Assembly (NCBI RefSeq): GCF_040546765.1
Contig: NZ_JBEPOK010000001.1
Location: forward strand, 4,836,001 to 4,900,000
Reading direction: 5' to 3'
Source of the DNA: Arthrobacter sp. OAP107
Lineage (GTDB): Bacteria; Actinomycetota; Actinomycetes; Actinomycetales; Micrococcaceae
DNA: 64,000 nucleotides
Under the pieces are notes generated by a model, which saw only the letters and a list, made by a program, of their open reading frames with translations, had not been told where the DNA came from and made no database searches. Position numbers and translations under genes: made by a program. Of the stretch, positions 8,010-16,874 are shown piece after piece (position 1 is the stretch's first letter; the number at the start of each line of letters is the position of its first letter).

Positions 8010-9335
8010 ATGTCCGCCCTACGAGAATCCCTCGGCTTCCTGGCCAGCCGCCTCCGCCAGGTCGGCATCTTCGTCGCCCTGATCCTGATCGTCCTGCTGT
8101 TCCAGGTCCTCACCGACGGGATCCTGCTGGAGCCGCAGAACGTCACCAACCTCGTCGTCCAGAACAGCTACATCCTCATTCTGGCCATCGGCATGGTCAT
8201 GGTCATCATCGCCGGCCACATCGACCTCTCCGTTGGCTCCATCGCCGGGTTCATCGGCGCCGTCGCCGGCGTCATGATCGTGCACTGGGGCTGGGCGTGG
8301 TGGGCGGCCATCCCGGCCTGCCTCCTCGTCGGTGCCCTGGTCGGTGCGTGGCAGGGCTACTGGATCGCCTACGTCGGCATCCCCGCCTTCATCGTCACCC
8401 TGGCCGGCATGCTCATCTTCCGCGGCCTGACCCTGATCACCCTGAAGAACCAGCAGATCACCCCGTTCCCGGATGAACTGCGTGCCCTCGGCGGCGGCTT
8501 CCTGCCCGACATCTCCGGCGGCACCTCCGTGCTCGAATGGCTCACCGTGATCCTCGGCGTCGGCGGCACAGCGGCCCTGCTATTCCAGTCGGTCAAGGAA
8601 CGCCGGGTCCGCCGCCGGTTCAATCTGGAAAACGAGCCCATGGCCTGGTTCGCCACGAAGACCGTGTTCATCGCCCTGCTGATGCTCGTCATCACGTTCC
8701 TGCTCGCCAGCTACCGCGGCACCCCGATCGTGCTGATCGTTCTCGCGGGGCTGGTCATCGCCTACTCGGCGCTGATGAACAACAGCATCTTCGGCCGGCA
8801 CACCTACGCCATTGGCGGCAACCTGCACGCCGCAGAGCTATCCGGCATCAAGACCAAGGCCGTGACGTTCCGGCTCTTCGTGAACATGGGCGTGCTCGCC
8901 GCACTGGCCGGCCTGATCTTCACGGCCCGCCTGAACTCCGCCCAGCCCGCCGGCGGCACCGGCTTCGAGCTGGACTCCATCGCCGCAGCCTTCATCGGCG
9001 GCGCGGCGGTCCAGGGCGGCATCGGCACCGTGGCCGGAGCCATGATCGGCGGCCTCATCATGGGCGTCCTCAACAACGGCATGTCCATCCTCGGCCTCGG
9101 CACCGACTACCAGCAGCTGATCAAGGGCCTGGTGCTCCTGATCGCCGTCGGGTTCGACATTTTCAACAAGAACCGCGCCGGCGGCGGATCCTCCATCGCC
9201 AAGCGCTTCAAGCTCAGGACCACCCCGCCTGCGACCGAAACCAAGGCACCGTCAGAAACGAAGGCGCCGGCCCAAGCACCGGCCGAACCGTCCGCTCCGG
9301 TGGCGGCCGGCAGCCGCGAGTCAGGCAACGCCTGA
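8010..9335 (+). CDS. gguB: Sugar ABC transporter permease (GguB/MmsB type)
   Basis: 441 residues, longer than RbsC because of a central cytoplasmic insertion (around 190-215, KERRVRRRFNLENEP) typical of GguB/XylH permeases. Conserved AGHIDLSVGSIAGFIG, IVTLAGMLIFRG and GRHTYAIGGNLHAAELSG are visible among about ten to twelve hydrophobic segments. The C-terminal 50 residues form a low-complexity Ala/Pro/Thr tail. It starts 5 bp after gguA. It forms the membrane channel of the ChvE-GguAB importer. Confidence 0.92.
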   Translation: MSALRESLGFLASRLRQVGIFVALILIVLLFQVLTDGILLEPQNVTNLVVQNSYILILAIGMVMVIIAGHIDLSVGSIAGFIGAVAGVMIVHWGWAWWAAIPACLLVGALVGAWQGYWIAYVGIPAFIVTLAGMLIFRGLTLITLKNQQITPFPDELRALGGGFLPDISGGTSVLEWLTVILGVGGTAALLFQSVKERRVRRRFNLENEPMAWFATKTVFIALLMLVITFLLASYRGTPIVLIVLAGLVIAYSALMNNSIFGRHTYAIGGNLHAAELSGIKTKAVTFRLFVNMGVLAALAGLIFTARLNSAQPAGGTGFELDSIAAAFIGGAAVQGGIGTVAGAMIGGLIMGVLNNGMSILGLGTDYQQLIKGLVLLIAVGFDIFNKNRAGGGSSIAKRFKLRTTPPATETKAPSETKAPAQAPAEPSAPVAAGSRESGNA

Positions 9336-9381
9336 AAAAACGCATAGCCAACCGGCTCACAGCCAGCAGACAGGACACGCC

Positions 9382-9591
9382 ATGACAGGACTCCTCGATT
9401 CCATCGACATCTGCGTTACGAACCGGCAGGCTTTGGACGAACACCTCGAAGCGGCCGTGAAGGACCTCCAGGAAGTGGCGATGCTCACGGGTACGCACGG
9501 CATCCTGGTCACGCGCCACAGGCCCGGAAACTACACGGCCTCGCTATCTGAGCAGGTCCCGTTCGGCATGACGCGCGAAGTGATTCGCTGA
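9382..9591 (+). CDS. Small conserved hypothetical protein (69 aa)
   Basis: 69 residues from ATG 9382, with AGGACA a few bases upstream. It is soluble, with an amphipathic helix (RQALDEHLEAAVKDLQEVA) followed by GTHGILVTRHRPG and VPFGMTRE. It has the look of a small protein common in Arthrobacter relatives, but I know no function. It follows gguB by 46 bp and precedes a strong terminator, so it is probably the last gene of the transporter operon. Confidence 0.7.
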   Translation: MTGLLDSIDICVTNRQALDEHLEAAVKDLQEVAMLTGTHGILVTRHRPGNYTASLSEQVPFGMTREVIR

Positions 9592-9616
9592 CGCGCTACT
9601 CGCCAACAGAGCAACA

Positions 9617-9658
9617 CAGCAAAGCCCTTCGCGGTGACAACCGCGGAGGGCTTTGCTG
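9617..9658. terminator. Bidirectional terminator between gguAB operon and lacI
   Basis: CAGCAAAGCCCT (9617-9628) pairs perfectly with AGGGCTTTGCTG (9647-9658), with an inner GCGG/CCGC. It lies between convergent genes. On the minus strand it is followed by T-rich sequence (TGTTGCTCTGTTGG), so it may serve both directions. Confidence 0.78.
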
Positions 9659-9679
9659 GTTAAGAGAGCGTGTGGTGCT

Positions 9680-10705
9680 TTATTGGGCCGTTTCGGCCGG
9701 AGCCGCCGTGGAGTCCCGCACCACGAGTTTGGGGTTGAGGACCGAGGCCGCTCCGGAAGGTCCGTGGGCCATGTCGGACAGGAGCATCCGGATGCAGCGA
9801 GCACCGAGCTCCTTGAAGCCCTGGTTCACCGTGGTCAGCGGCGGGACGAAGTAGCCGGCCTCCGGCTGGTCGTCGAAGCCCACCACGCTGATGTCCTCAG
9901 GGACGCGCAGGCCGGCCTCGCTGAAGGCGCGCAGTGCCCCCAGGGCCATCTGGTCGTTGGCAGCGAACAGCGCGGTGACATTGCCGGCGGCAGCCAGTTC
10001 CAATCCGGCGCGGTAGCCGCTTTCGGCGCTCCAGTCGCCCTGGATCAGCACGCCTGCCGGCAGCCCGGCCTGGTGAAGGGCACGGCGCCAGCCCTCGGTC
10101 CGGGCCGCGGCGTCAATCCAGTCCTGCGGACCGGAAACGTGGGCGATCGACGTGTGGCCCAGGTTCACGAGGTGCTGCACGGCGAGGGCCGCACCCACGC
10201 GCTGGTTCACGGCCGCCACGGTCAGGTGCTCATCCGCGCCGAAGCCCACGGCAACCAGCGGCACGGACAGCGCGATGGTGTGCAGCGATTCCAGCATGGT
10301 CTCGTGCGGGACGATCACCACGATCCCGTCGACGGACTGCAGGAGGAAATGCTCGAGGGCGTCGTGGATGCCGGCGGCCGTCACCTCGCTGAGGCTGGCC
10401 ATGCTGACGGCGTAGCCTTCGTTCCGGGCTGCCTGCTGGACGCCGAGGAGCGTATTGGCAGGTCCGTAGTGTGCTGTGCCGGCACCGAGGACCCCGATGG
10501 CCTGGGAACGCCGGGTGACCAGGCTGCGGGCCGCGGTGTTGCGCCGGTAGCCCAGCTCGGCGATGGCGCGTTCCACCCGCCTGCGGGTCCGGGCACTGAC
10601 GTTCGGATGGGTGTTGAGGACGCGCGAGACGGTCTGGTGGGACACCCCGGCGAGACGCGCCACGTCCTCCATGACGGGAGGACGCGGCGCGGTGTTTGCT
10701 GTCAT
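9680..10705 (-). CDS. LacI-family repressor of the arabinose genes (distal copy)
   Basis: 341 residues. N-terminal LacI helix-turn-helix: MEDVARLAGVSHQTVSRVLN, then ARTRRRVERAIAELGYRRN and the hinge AARSLVTRRSQAIGVLG. The rest is a periplasmic-binding-like effector domain. It is the last gene of the minus-strand ara operon, 16 bp after the epimerase stop. Its DNA-binding region is almost identical to that of the second LacI at 15766-16776, so both probably read the TGTTAGCGCTAACA operators. Effector is probably L-arabinose or a derivative (inference). Confidence 0.9.
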   Translation of the reverse strand: MTANTAPRPPVMEDVARLAGVSHQTVSRVLNTHPNVSARTRRRVERAIAELGYRRNTAARSLVTRRSQAIGVLGAGTAHYGPANTLLGVQQAARNEGYAVSMASLSEVTAAGIHDALEHFLLQSVDGIVVIVPHETMLESLHTIALSVPLVAVGFGADEHLTVAAVNQRVGAALAVQHLVNLGHTSIAHVSGPQDWIDAAARTEGWRRALHQAGLPAGVLIQGDWSAESGYRAGLELAAAGNVTALFAANDQMALGALRAFSEAGLRVPEDISVVGFDDQPEAGYFVPPLTTVNQGFKELGARCIRMLLSDMAHGPSGAASVLNPKLVVRDSTAAPAETAQ

Positions 10706-10721
10706 TTCGTGGTGTTTGCTG

Positions 10722-11636
10722 TCAGGCGGCGAAAATGCTCCAGGATGCCTCGTGCGTGGCGCCCGGCTCCAGCCGGATCAGGTCCACGCCGCTGTTGAAG
10801 GCATCGGGCGGGCAGGTCATGGGTTCCACGGCAAGGCCCAGCCGGTTGGGGGCCGGGGGCTGCTTGTCGGCGGTGTGGATCTGGATCCATTGGCAGGTGC
10901 GGTCCCACGCCATTCCGACGCCGGTACCGCCGGGATCCCGGACCAGCATGCGGGCCTGCCCGGCGCCGTCGAACGCTATGTCCGTGAAGGCATGGTCGAT
11001 CTCGGTGACGCCGATGGCGCGCGGCGACCGGAAATCAAACCCGTGGTCTTCCACGGTTCGCGTTTCCTTGGGCAGCAGCCGGTCCGGGGTGACCTCGAGG
11101 AACTCCCCGGCGGGGACTTCGAGGATCCATTCGTCGAGGGGCGCCGGGCCGGCCACCAGGTAGGGGTGCGGGCAGACACCGTAGGGCGCCGCCGTGGCGC
11201 CGGCGTTCGACGCCGTGACCCGGCTGTACAGGCCGTCCCCGGACAGCCGGTATTCGACGCCGATCCGCACCGTGTGCGGGTAGCCCGGCGTGGGTTCCGG
11301 GGTGCAGGACAGCGTCACCGATGACTCATCATGCGACTCGAGCGTCCAGTCCTGCGGGAACACCAGCCCGTGCAGGGCACAGCCCCGCTCCGGCTCGTTG
11401 ACCGGCACCTCATATTCGGTCCCGTCGAAGGTGTACCGGCCGTCGGCGATCCGGTTGGGCCAGGGCGCCGCGACGATGCCGCGGTAGTCGGGAATGGGTC
11501 CGCCCTCCGGGAACGGAACGATGAGGTCCCGGCCCCGGTGGCGCAGCTCCCGCAGTGCACCCGCCTGTGCCGTGATGGTGGCGGTGTACTCCCCCGCCCG
11601 GATTTTGTATTCGGTCACAGCCCTGTTTTGGGTCAC
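10722..11636 (-). CDS. Aldose 1-epimerase (mutarotase) family protein
   Basis: 304 residues if translation starts at GTG 11636, which overlaps the araA stop by 4 bp (GTGA); a GTG at 11618 is an alternative. GalM-family features include PWPNRIADGRYTFDG, GCALHGLVFPQ, VCPHPYLV with the catalytic His region, and LAVEPMTCPPDAFNSG near the C-terminus with the probable catalytic Glu. It interconverts sugar anomers, probably giving the arabinose anomer needed by AraA. Substrate preference is inferred from the operon. Confidence 0.85.
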   Translation of the reverse strand: MTQNRAVTEYKIRAGEYTATITAQAGALRELRHRGRDLIVPFPEGGPIPDYRGIVAAPWPNRIADGRYTFDGTEYEVPVNEPERGCALHGLVFPQDWTLESHDESSVTLSCTPEPTPGYPHTVRIGVEYRLSGDGLYSRVTASNAGATAAPYGVCPHPYLVAGPAPLDEWILEVPAGEFLEVTPDRLLPKETRTVEDHGFDFRSPRAIGVTEIDHAFTDIAFDGAGQARMLVRDPGGTGVGMAWDRTCQWIQIHTADKQPPAPNRLGLAVEPMTCPPDAFNSGVDLIRLEPGATHEASWSIFAA

Positions 11637-13153
11637 AGCCTGCCGGCCAGCCTGTAGTAGGCGGCGTTCCATGCCAGTTCCTTCTTGAACTGCTTGAGCG
11701 TGGTGCCCTCGTCGATGGTGAGCAGCTCGGTCTGCGCGATCTCGGCGAAGTCCTCGAACACGTCCACGCCCACCTGGGTGGAGAGGACGGTGTGGTGGGC
11801 GGCCCCGGCGGTCAGCCAGGCGGCGGCGGAGGTGGCGAAGTCGGGCTTCGGTTCCCAGAGGGCGCGCGCCACCGGCAGGTTTGGCAGCGGCTCGTCGAGG
11901 TCGACGACGTCCACGGCGTTCGCCACGAGGCGGAACCTGTCGCGCATGTCGGACAGCGCGACGACGACGCCGGGACCGGCGTCGGTGTCGAAGACCATGC
12001 GGACCGGGTCCTCCTTGCCGCCGATGCCCAGGGGGTGGATTTCGACGCGCGGCTTGGTGGCGGTCAGCGAGGGGCAGACCTCCAGCATGTGCGCACCGAG
12101 GATCCTCTCCTGGCCGGGCACCAGGTGGTACGTGTAGTCCTCCATCAGGGAGGCGCCGCCGGGGAGCCCGGCGCCCATGACCTTGGCCGCGCGGATCAGG
12201 ATGGCCGTCTTCCAGTCGCCCTCGGCGCCGAAGCCGTAGCCGTCGGCCATGAGCCGCTGGACGGCCACGCCCGGCAGCTGCCGCAGCTCGCCGAGGTCCT
12301 CGAAGGACGTGGTGAAGGCGGCGGAGCCGTTGGCCTCGAGGAAGCTGCGCAGCCCGAGCTCGATGCGGGCGCTGTACCGCAGGGACTCGTGGCGGGCACC
12401 GCCGGCACGCAGCTCCGGTGCCACGTCGTAAAGCCGCTCGTACTCCGCGACCAGGGCGTCAACGTCGGACTCCGCGGCGCCGTGGACGGCGTCGGCGAGC
12501 TCATTGACGGACCAGGTGTTGACCGAGACGCCGAAGCGGAGCTCCGCCTCGGTCTTATCGCCCTCGGTGACGGCGACGTTGCGCATGTTGTCCCCGAAGC
12601 GGGTCAGCTTCAGGTTGCGGACGGCGGCCCAGCCGGCGGAGGCGCGCTGCCAGACGCCCACCTGGCGGGCCACCTCCGGGTTGGACACGTGGCCCACGAC
12701 GGTCTTGCGCGGCACGCCCAGCCGGGACTGGATGTAGCCGAACTCGCGGTCACCGTGCGCGGCCTGGTTCAGGTTCATGAAGTCAAAGTCGATGTCCGCC
12801 CACGGCAGTTCCACGTTGGCCTGGGTGTGCAGGTGCAGGAGCGGCTTGCGGAGCAGGTCCAGGCCCTGGATCCACATCTTGGCCGGGGAGAACGTATGCA
12901 TCCACGCCGTCACGCCGATCACCGAATCGTCCGAGTTGGCCTCCAGCGCGGTGCGGCGGATTGCGTCCGAATCCGTCAGCACGGGCTTCCAGACGAGCTT
13001 GACCGGGACGTCGGAGGACTCGTTCAGCGCGGCAGCAATCTCCTGCGACTGGGCCGCCACCTGCTTCAGCACGTCCTCGCCGTAGAGGTGCTGGCTGCCG
13101 GTGAGGAACCAGACCTCGTAGTGCTCGAGGGAGGTGTTGTTGGCGCTGGACAT
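11633..13153 (-). CDS. araA: L-arabinose isomerase
   Basis: 506 residues, the normal AraA length. It converts L-arabinose to L-ribulose in the cytoplasm. Recognisable stretches are WFLTGSQHLYGEDVL at the N-terminus, VTAWMHTFSPAKMWI, LHLHTQANVELPW and GAGLPGGASLMEDYTYHL. The ATG is preceded by AAAGGAG. It lies 67 bp after araD and overlaps the epimerase gene by 4 bp. Order on the minus strand: araB-araD-araA-epimerase-lacI. Confidence 0.96.
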   Translation of the reverse strand: MSSANNTSLEHYEVWFLTGSQHLYGEDVLKQVAAQSQEIAAALNESSDVPVKLVWKPVLTDSDAIRRTALEANSDDSVIGVTAWMHTFSPAKMWIQGLDLLRKPLLHLHTQANVELPWADIDFDFMNLNQAAHGDREFGYIQSRLGVPRKTVVGHVSNPEVARQVGVWQRASAGWAAVRNLKLTRFGDNMRNVAVTEGDKTEAELRFGVSVNTWSVNELADAVHGAAESDVDALVAEYERLYDVAPELRAGGARHESLRYSARIELGLRSFLEANGSAAFTTSFEDLGELRQLPGVAVQRLMADGYGFGAEGDWKTAILIRAAKVMGAGLPGGASLMEDYTYHLVPGQERILGAHMLEVCPSLTATKPRVEIHPLGIGGKEDPVRMVFDTDAGPGVVVALSDMRDRFRLVANAVDVVDLDEPLPNLPVARALWEPKPDFATSAAAWLTAGAAHHTVLSTQVGVDVFEDFAEIAQTELLTIDEGTTLKQFKKELAWNAAYYRLAGRL

Positions 13154-13220
13154 TGGTGTCTCCTTTGAAAGTCGTGGGGGCCGCGCGTGGCGGCGGGTGT
13201 TGCTGGGGGCGGTGCCGGTC

Positions 13221-13931
13221 CTAGCGTCCGTAGACGTTCTGGTAGCGGTCGTAGAGCGACTCGATCTGGCCCTGGTCGATGGGCAGCGGTTCGCCGAGTT
13301 GGCGCGAAATGTGGACCGTGCGTGCCACCTCCTCGCACATCACGGCGGCCTTGACCGCGGAGCGGGCGTCCTTGCCGATGGTGAACGGGCCGTGGTTCTG
13401 CATCAGCACGGCCGGGGAGTTGGATCCCTGCAGGGTCTCGACGATGCCGCGGCCGATCGAATCGTCGCCGATGAGCGCGAACGGGCCCACCGGGATGGGG
13501 CCGCCGAACTCGTCGCCCATCATGGTCAGCACGCACGGGATCTCCTCCCCGCGCGCGGCCCAGGCCGTGGCGTAGGTGGAGTGGGTGTGGACCACGCCGC
13601 CGACGTCGGGCATGTTCCGGTACACGTAGGCGTGCGCCGCGGTGTCCGACGACGGCGAGAGGCCCGGGTTCTCCCATTGGGCCGGGACGCCGTCGGCATC
13701 CGCGCTCAGGCTGCTGACCGGGGTGCCGTAAAGGTCGGTGACCACCATGGTTTCGGGGGTCAGGGCGTCGTAGGAGAGGCCCGAGGGCTTGATGACCATG
13801 AGGTCATAGCCGGGGATCCGCCCGGATACGTTCCCTGCGGTCCAGACCACCAGGTCGTACCGGGTCAGTTCGGCGTGCAGTTCGCAGACCTCGCGGCGGA
13901 CACGGGCAATGGTTTCCAGCAGGGCGCTCAT
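13221..13931 (-). CDS. araD: L-ribulose-5-phosphate 4-epimerase
   Basis: 236 residues of the class II aldolase/AraD fold. It converts L-ribulose 5-phosphate to D-xylulose 5-phosphate. Visible are WTAGNVSGR, IKPSGL, the metal-binding VVHTHSTYATAWA (HxH) and VLMQNHGPFTIG. Its ATG overlaps the araB stop by 4 bp, with AGGAGG inside the araB end, so it is translationally coupled to araB. Confidence 0.95.
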   Translation of the reverse strand: MSALLETIARVRREVCELHAELTRYDLVVWTAGNVSGRIPGYDLMVIKPSGLSYDALTPETMVVTDLYGTPVSSLSADADGVPAQWENPGLSPSSDTAAHAYVYRNMPDVGGVVHTHSTYATAWAARGEEIPCVLTMMGDEFGGPIPVGPFALIGDDSIGRGIVETLQGSNSPAVLMQNHGPFTIGKDARSAVKAAVMCEEVARTVHISRQLGEPLPIDQGQIESLYDRYQNVYGR

Positions 13932-15659
13932 GCCGGAACCTCCTCAGCGAGCAGGGACTGGGAACTTATGGCCTTGGCGGCGTTGCGCTGGATGGCCTTG
14001 AGCCGGTGCATGACGTCGTTGGTTCCCCTGCCGAAGTAATCGTGCAGGGTCCGGTATTCACGGAACAGTTCGTCGTAGGCGGCGACGTTTTCCGGGATGG
14101 GGGTGTACACGGCGCCGGGCGCCGCGCCCATCGCCTCGGAGGCGGCCCGGACATCGGCATACTTTCCGGCGGCCACGGCGGCGTGGATCGCCGACCCGAG
14201 GGCCGGGCCCTGGGTTGAGCCGATGGTGGAGAGCTGGAGGCCGGTCACATCAGAATAGATCTGCATGAGGAGCCGGTTCTTCAGCAGGCCGCCGGCCACG
14301 ATGAATTCCTTGACCGGGACACCGGAATCGCGGAAGGCCTCGACGATGGTGCGGGTGCCGAACGCGGTGGCCTCGAGCAGCGCCCGGTAGATGTCCTCCG
14401 GGCGGGTGGCCAGGGTCTGTCCGACCACCACGCCGGAGAGTTCGTGGTCCACCAGCACGGAGCGGTTGCCGGAGTGCCAGTCGAGTGCGATCAGGCCGTG
14501 CTCGCCGATCGTCTGGCCGGAGGCCAGGTCCGTCAGGTATTCGTGGATGCCCTGCCCTGCCTTGGCGGCGGCCTCGTGGTATTCCGGCGGGACGCCGTAT
14601 TTGGTGAACCAGCCGAAGATGTCACCCACGCCTGACTGGCCGGCCTCGTAGCCCCAGAGCCCGTCCACGATGCCGCCGTCCACCACGCCGCACATGCCCG
14701 GCACCTCATGGAGCTCGGCGCCGTTCATGACGTGGCAGGTGGAGGTGCCCATGATGGCCACGAGCTGGCCCGGCTCCACGGCCTTCGCGGCCGGGGCGGT
14801 GACGTGCGCGTCCACGTTGCCGACGGCGACGGCGATGCCCTCCGGCAGGCCGGTCCAGGCGGCGGCTTCGGCCGTGAGGTAGCCGGCGGCGTCGCCCAGG
14901 CGTCCGATGGTGTGATCCAGCTTGGCGCTGACGAAGTCCTTGAACTGCGGGTTCAGGGCGGCGAGGAAGCCATTGGACGGGTAGTGGCCGTCCTGGTAGA
15001 TGCCCTTGTATCCGGCGGTGCAGGCGTTGCGGACGTAGTTTCCGCAGAGCTGCCAGACGATCCAGTCGGCGGCTTCCACCCAGTGGTCCATTTCGGCGTA
15101 GGCCTCCGGGTCCTCCTCCAGCAGCTGCAGCCCCTTGGCGAATTCCCACTCGGAGGAGATCAGTCCGCCGTACCGGGGCAGCCATGATTCGCCGAGCTCC
15201 GCGGCGAGCGCGTTGATGCGGTCCGCCTGGCCCTGCGCGGCGTGGTGGCGCCACAGCTTCACATACGCGTGCGGGCGGTTGGCGAAGCCCGGAACCTCGT
15301 TCAGCGGGGTGCCGTCTGCCTTGACGGGCACCATGGTGCAGGCCGTGAAGTCCGTGGCGATCCCGACGACGGCGGCCGGGTCGATCCCGGCATCAGCGAT
15401 TGCGGCGGGAACAGCGTTCCGGAGCACCTCGCGGTAGTCGTTAGGCACCTGCAGCGCCCATTCCCCGGGCAGGCGGGCTGCGCCGTTGCCGGCCACGTCT
15501 GCCGGAAGCGCTTCGGTGACCACCGCATGCGGGTAGTCGAACACCCCGCTGCCGAGTTCCTTGCCGTCCCGGACCCGCACAACCACGGCCCGGGCCGGAC
15601 AGGGTGCCGTAGTCCACCCCGATGACATAGTTTTCGCTGCCGTCTGCTGTGACGTCCAT
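13928..15659 (-). pseudogene. araB: Ribulokinase AraB, frameshifted near the N-terminus
   Basis: The natural start is ATG 15659-15657 after GGAGGATTC. It reads MDVTADGSENYVIGVDYGTL, the FGGY-kinase N-terminus with its phosphate loop, but then leaves frame at a GGG run (plus strand 15592-15594) that should be GG. The rest, from RAVVVRVRDGKELGSG to the end, is intact in the other frame, which is open only from a TTG at 15670 and lacks the phosphate loop. Removing one base restores a 576-residue AraB. The gene phosphorylates L-ribulose. The rest of the operon is intact, so a sequencing error or very recent mutation is more likely than old decay. Confidence 0.88.
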
Positions 15660-15701
15660 GAATCCTCCAAATGATGGCCCGCTGCTTATCGGGCTGAAAC
15701 T

Positions 15702-15731
15702 ATTGTGAGCGCTAACAACTTGCTGCGTCAA
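15702..15731 (-). promoter_or_regulatory. araB promoter
   Basis: Minus strand: TTGACG (15731-15726), 18-bp spacer, CACAAT (15707-15702), followed by a leader of roughly 35 nt to the araB ATG. The LacI-type palindrome covers the -10 box and part of the spacer. Confidence 0.65.
15703..15718 (-). promoter_or_regulatory. LacI-family operator in the araB promoter
   Basis: TTGTGAGCGCTAACAA, a 16-bp palindrome with one mismatch. It shares GAGCGCTAACA-type arms with the perfect palindrome at 5043-5056. Its overlap with the -10 box implies direct repression of araBDA. Confidence 0.82.
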
Positions 15732-15765
15732 GTGCTGCCGATCACCGATTTGGCGATCGATACCT

Positions 15766-16776
15766 TCAGGCAGGGGCGGCGGTGCTCCGGCGGACCACGA
15801 GCTCGGGCTCCACCACAGTGGTACTCACCGTGTCCCCGTTCGCGATGGCGCTCAGCATCAGGTCCATGCAGCGCCTGCCGAGTTCCTCAAAGTCCTGGCG
15901 GACGGTGGTGAGCGGCGGCGTGAAGTAGCCCGACTCCGGCTGGTCGTCAAAGCCCACCACGGAGACATCCTCGGGGACCCGGACGCCCGCCTCATTGAAG
16001 GCACGGAGCAGGCCCAGGGACATCTGGTCGTTGCCCACGAACAGCGCGGTAGCGGTCCGTTCGGCGGCCAGCTTCCGGCCGATCTCGTAGCCGCTGCCGG
16101 CGCTCCAGTCCCCCTCGACTACCAGGCTGTCGTCCAGCCCGGCCCCGCGCAGCGCGGCGCTCCAGCCCTCGGCGCGCGCCACCGCGTCGATCCAGTCCTG
16201 CGGCCCCGCAATGTGGCCGATCCGGCGGTGGCCCTGCTCAATCAAATGCCCGACGGCGAGCTCGGCCCCCCGCTTCTGGTCCACCATGGCGCCGCTCACC
16301 GCCTCGCTCCCCAGCGACCCCACGGCCACCACCGGCACGCCAGGGTTCAGTTCGGCCAGGGCCACAAGCGTCTCGGAATGCGGCACGATCACCACGATGC
16401 CGTCCACTGACTGGTCCAGGAAGTGCCGGATGGCATCGAAGATCCCCTCCCGGCTCACCGAGCGGAGGGCGGCGATGCTGACGAAATAGCCGGCATCCCG
16501 TGCGGCCTGCTCCACCCCCAGCAGCGTGTTGGCCGGACCGTACTGGGACAGCTCGCTGCCAAGCACCCCGATGGTCTGCGACTTCCGCGTAACCAGGCTC
16601 CGGGCCGCGGTGTTGCGCCGGTAGCCCAGCTCCGCGATGGCGACCTCCACGCGCTCGCGCGTGGCCTTGCTGACGTTGGGATGGTTGTTGATCACCCGGG
16701 ACACAGTCTGGTGCGAGACCCCGGCGCGCTCCGCCACGTCCTCAAGCCGGGGCAGCCGGGCATTGCTTTTTGCCAT
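15766..16776 (-). CDS. LacI-family repressor of the arabinose genes (proximal copy)
   Basis: 336 residues from ATG 16776; an upstream start at 16917 would add 47 residues unlike any LacI N-terminus. The HTH reads LEDVAERAGVSHQTVSRVIN, the hinge region IAELGYRRNTAARSLV. It is closely similar along its whole length to the 9680-10705 LacI (shared segments include GVSHQTVSRV, QDWID, VSVVGFDDQPE and PPLTTV), so the two are paralogues flanking the ara genes. The gene lies 107 bp upstream of araB with the operator between them. Confidence 0.9.
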   Translation of the reverse strand: MAKSNARLPRLEDVAERAGVSHQTVSRVINNHPNVSKATRERVEVAIAELGYRRNTAARSLVTRKSQTIGVLGSELSQYGPANTLLGVEQAARDAGYFVSIAALRSVSREGIFDAIRHFLDQSVDGIVVIVPHSETLVALAELNPGVPVVAVGSLGSEAVSGAMVDQKRGAELAVGHLIEQGHRRIGHIAGPQDWIDAVARAEGWSAALRGAGLDDSLVVEGDWSAGSGYEIGRKLAAERTATALFVGNDQMSLGLLRAFNEAGVRVPEDVSVVGFDDQPESGYFTPPLTTVRQDFEELGRRCMDLMLSAIANGDTVSTTVVEPELVVRRSTAAPA

Positions 16777-16874
16777 GGGGTAATTGTGCGCGACCCACGG
16801 CCCTGAACACGAATAGGCGCGGCACGGATGGACGCGGCCGGACGTACACTGGTGGGAGCAAAGGAGCGCTGGCG

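Noticed and set aside
11792..13168. Plus-strand frame opposite araA
   Set aside because: AraA is certain on the minus strand; the opposite frame has no motif or ribosome site.
15592..15594. Programmed ribosomal frameshifting in araB
   Set aside because: No slippery heptamer, stimulatory structure or known precedent in AraB; an indel explains it more simply.
15441..15731. Separate short protein from the first araB frame
   Set aside because: It is the true N-terminus of AraB cut off by the frameshift, not an independent gene.
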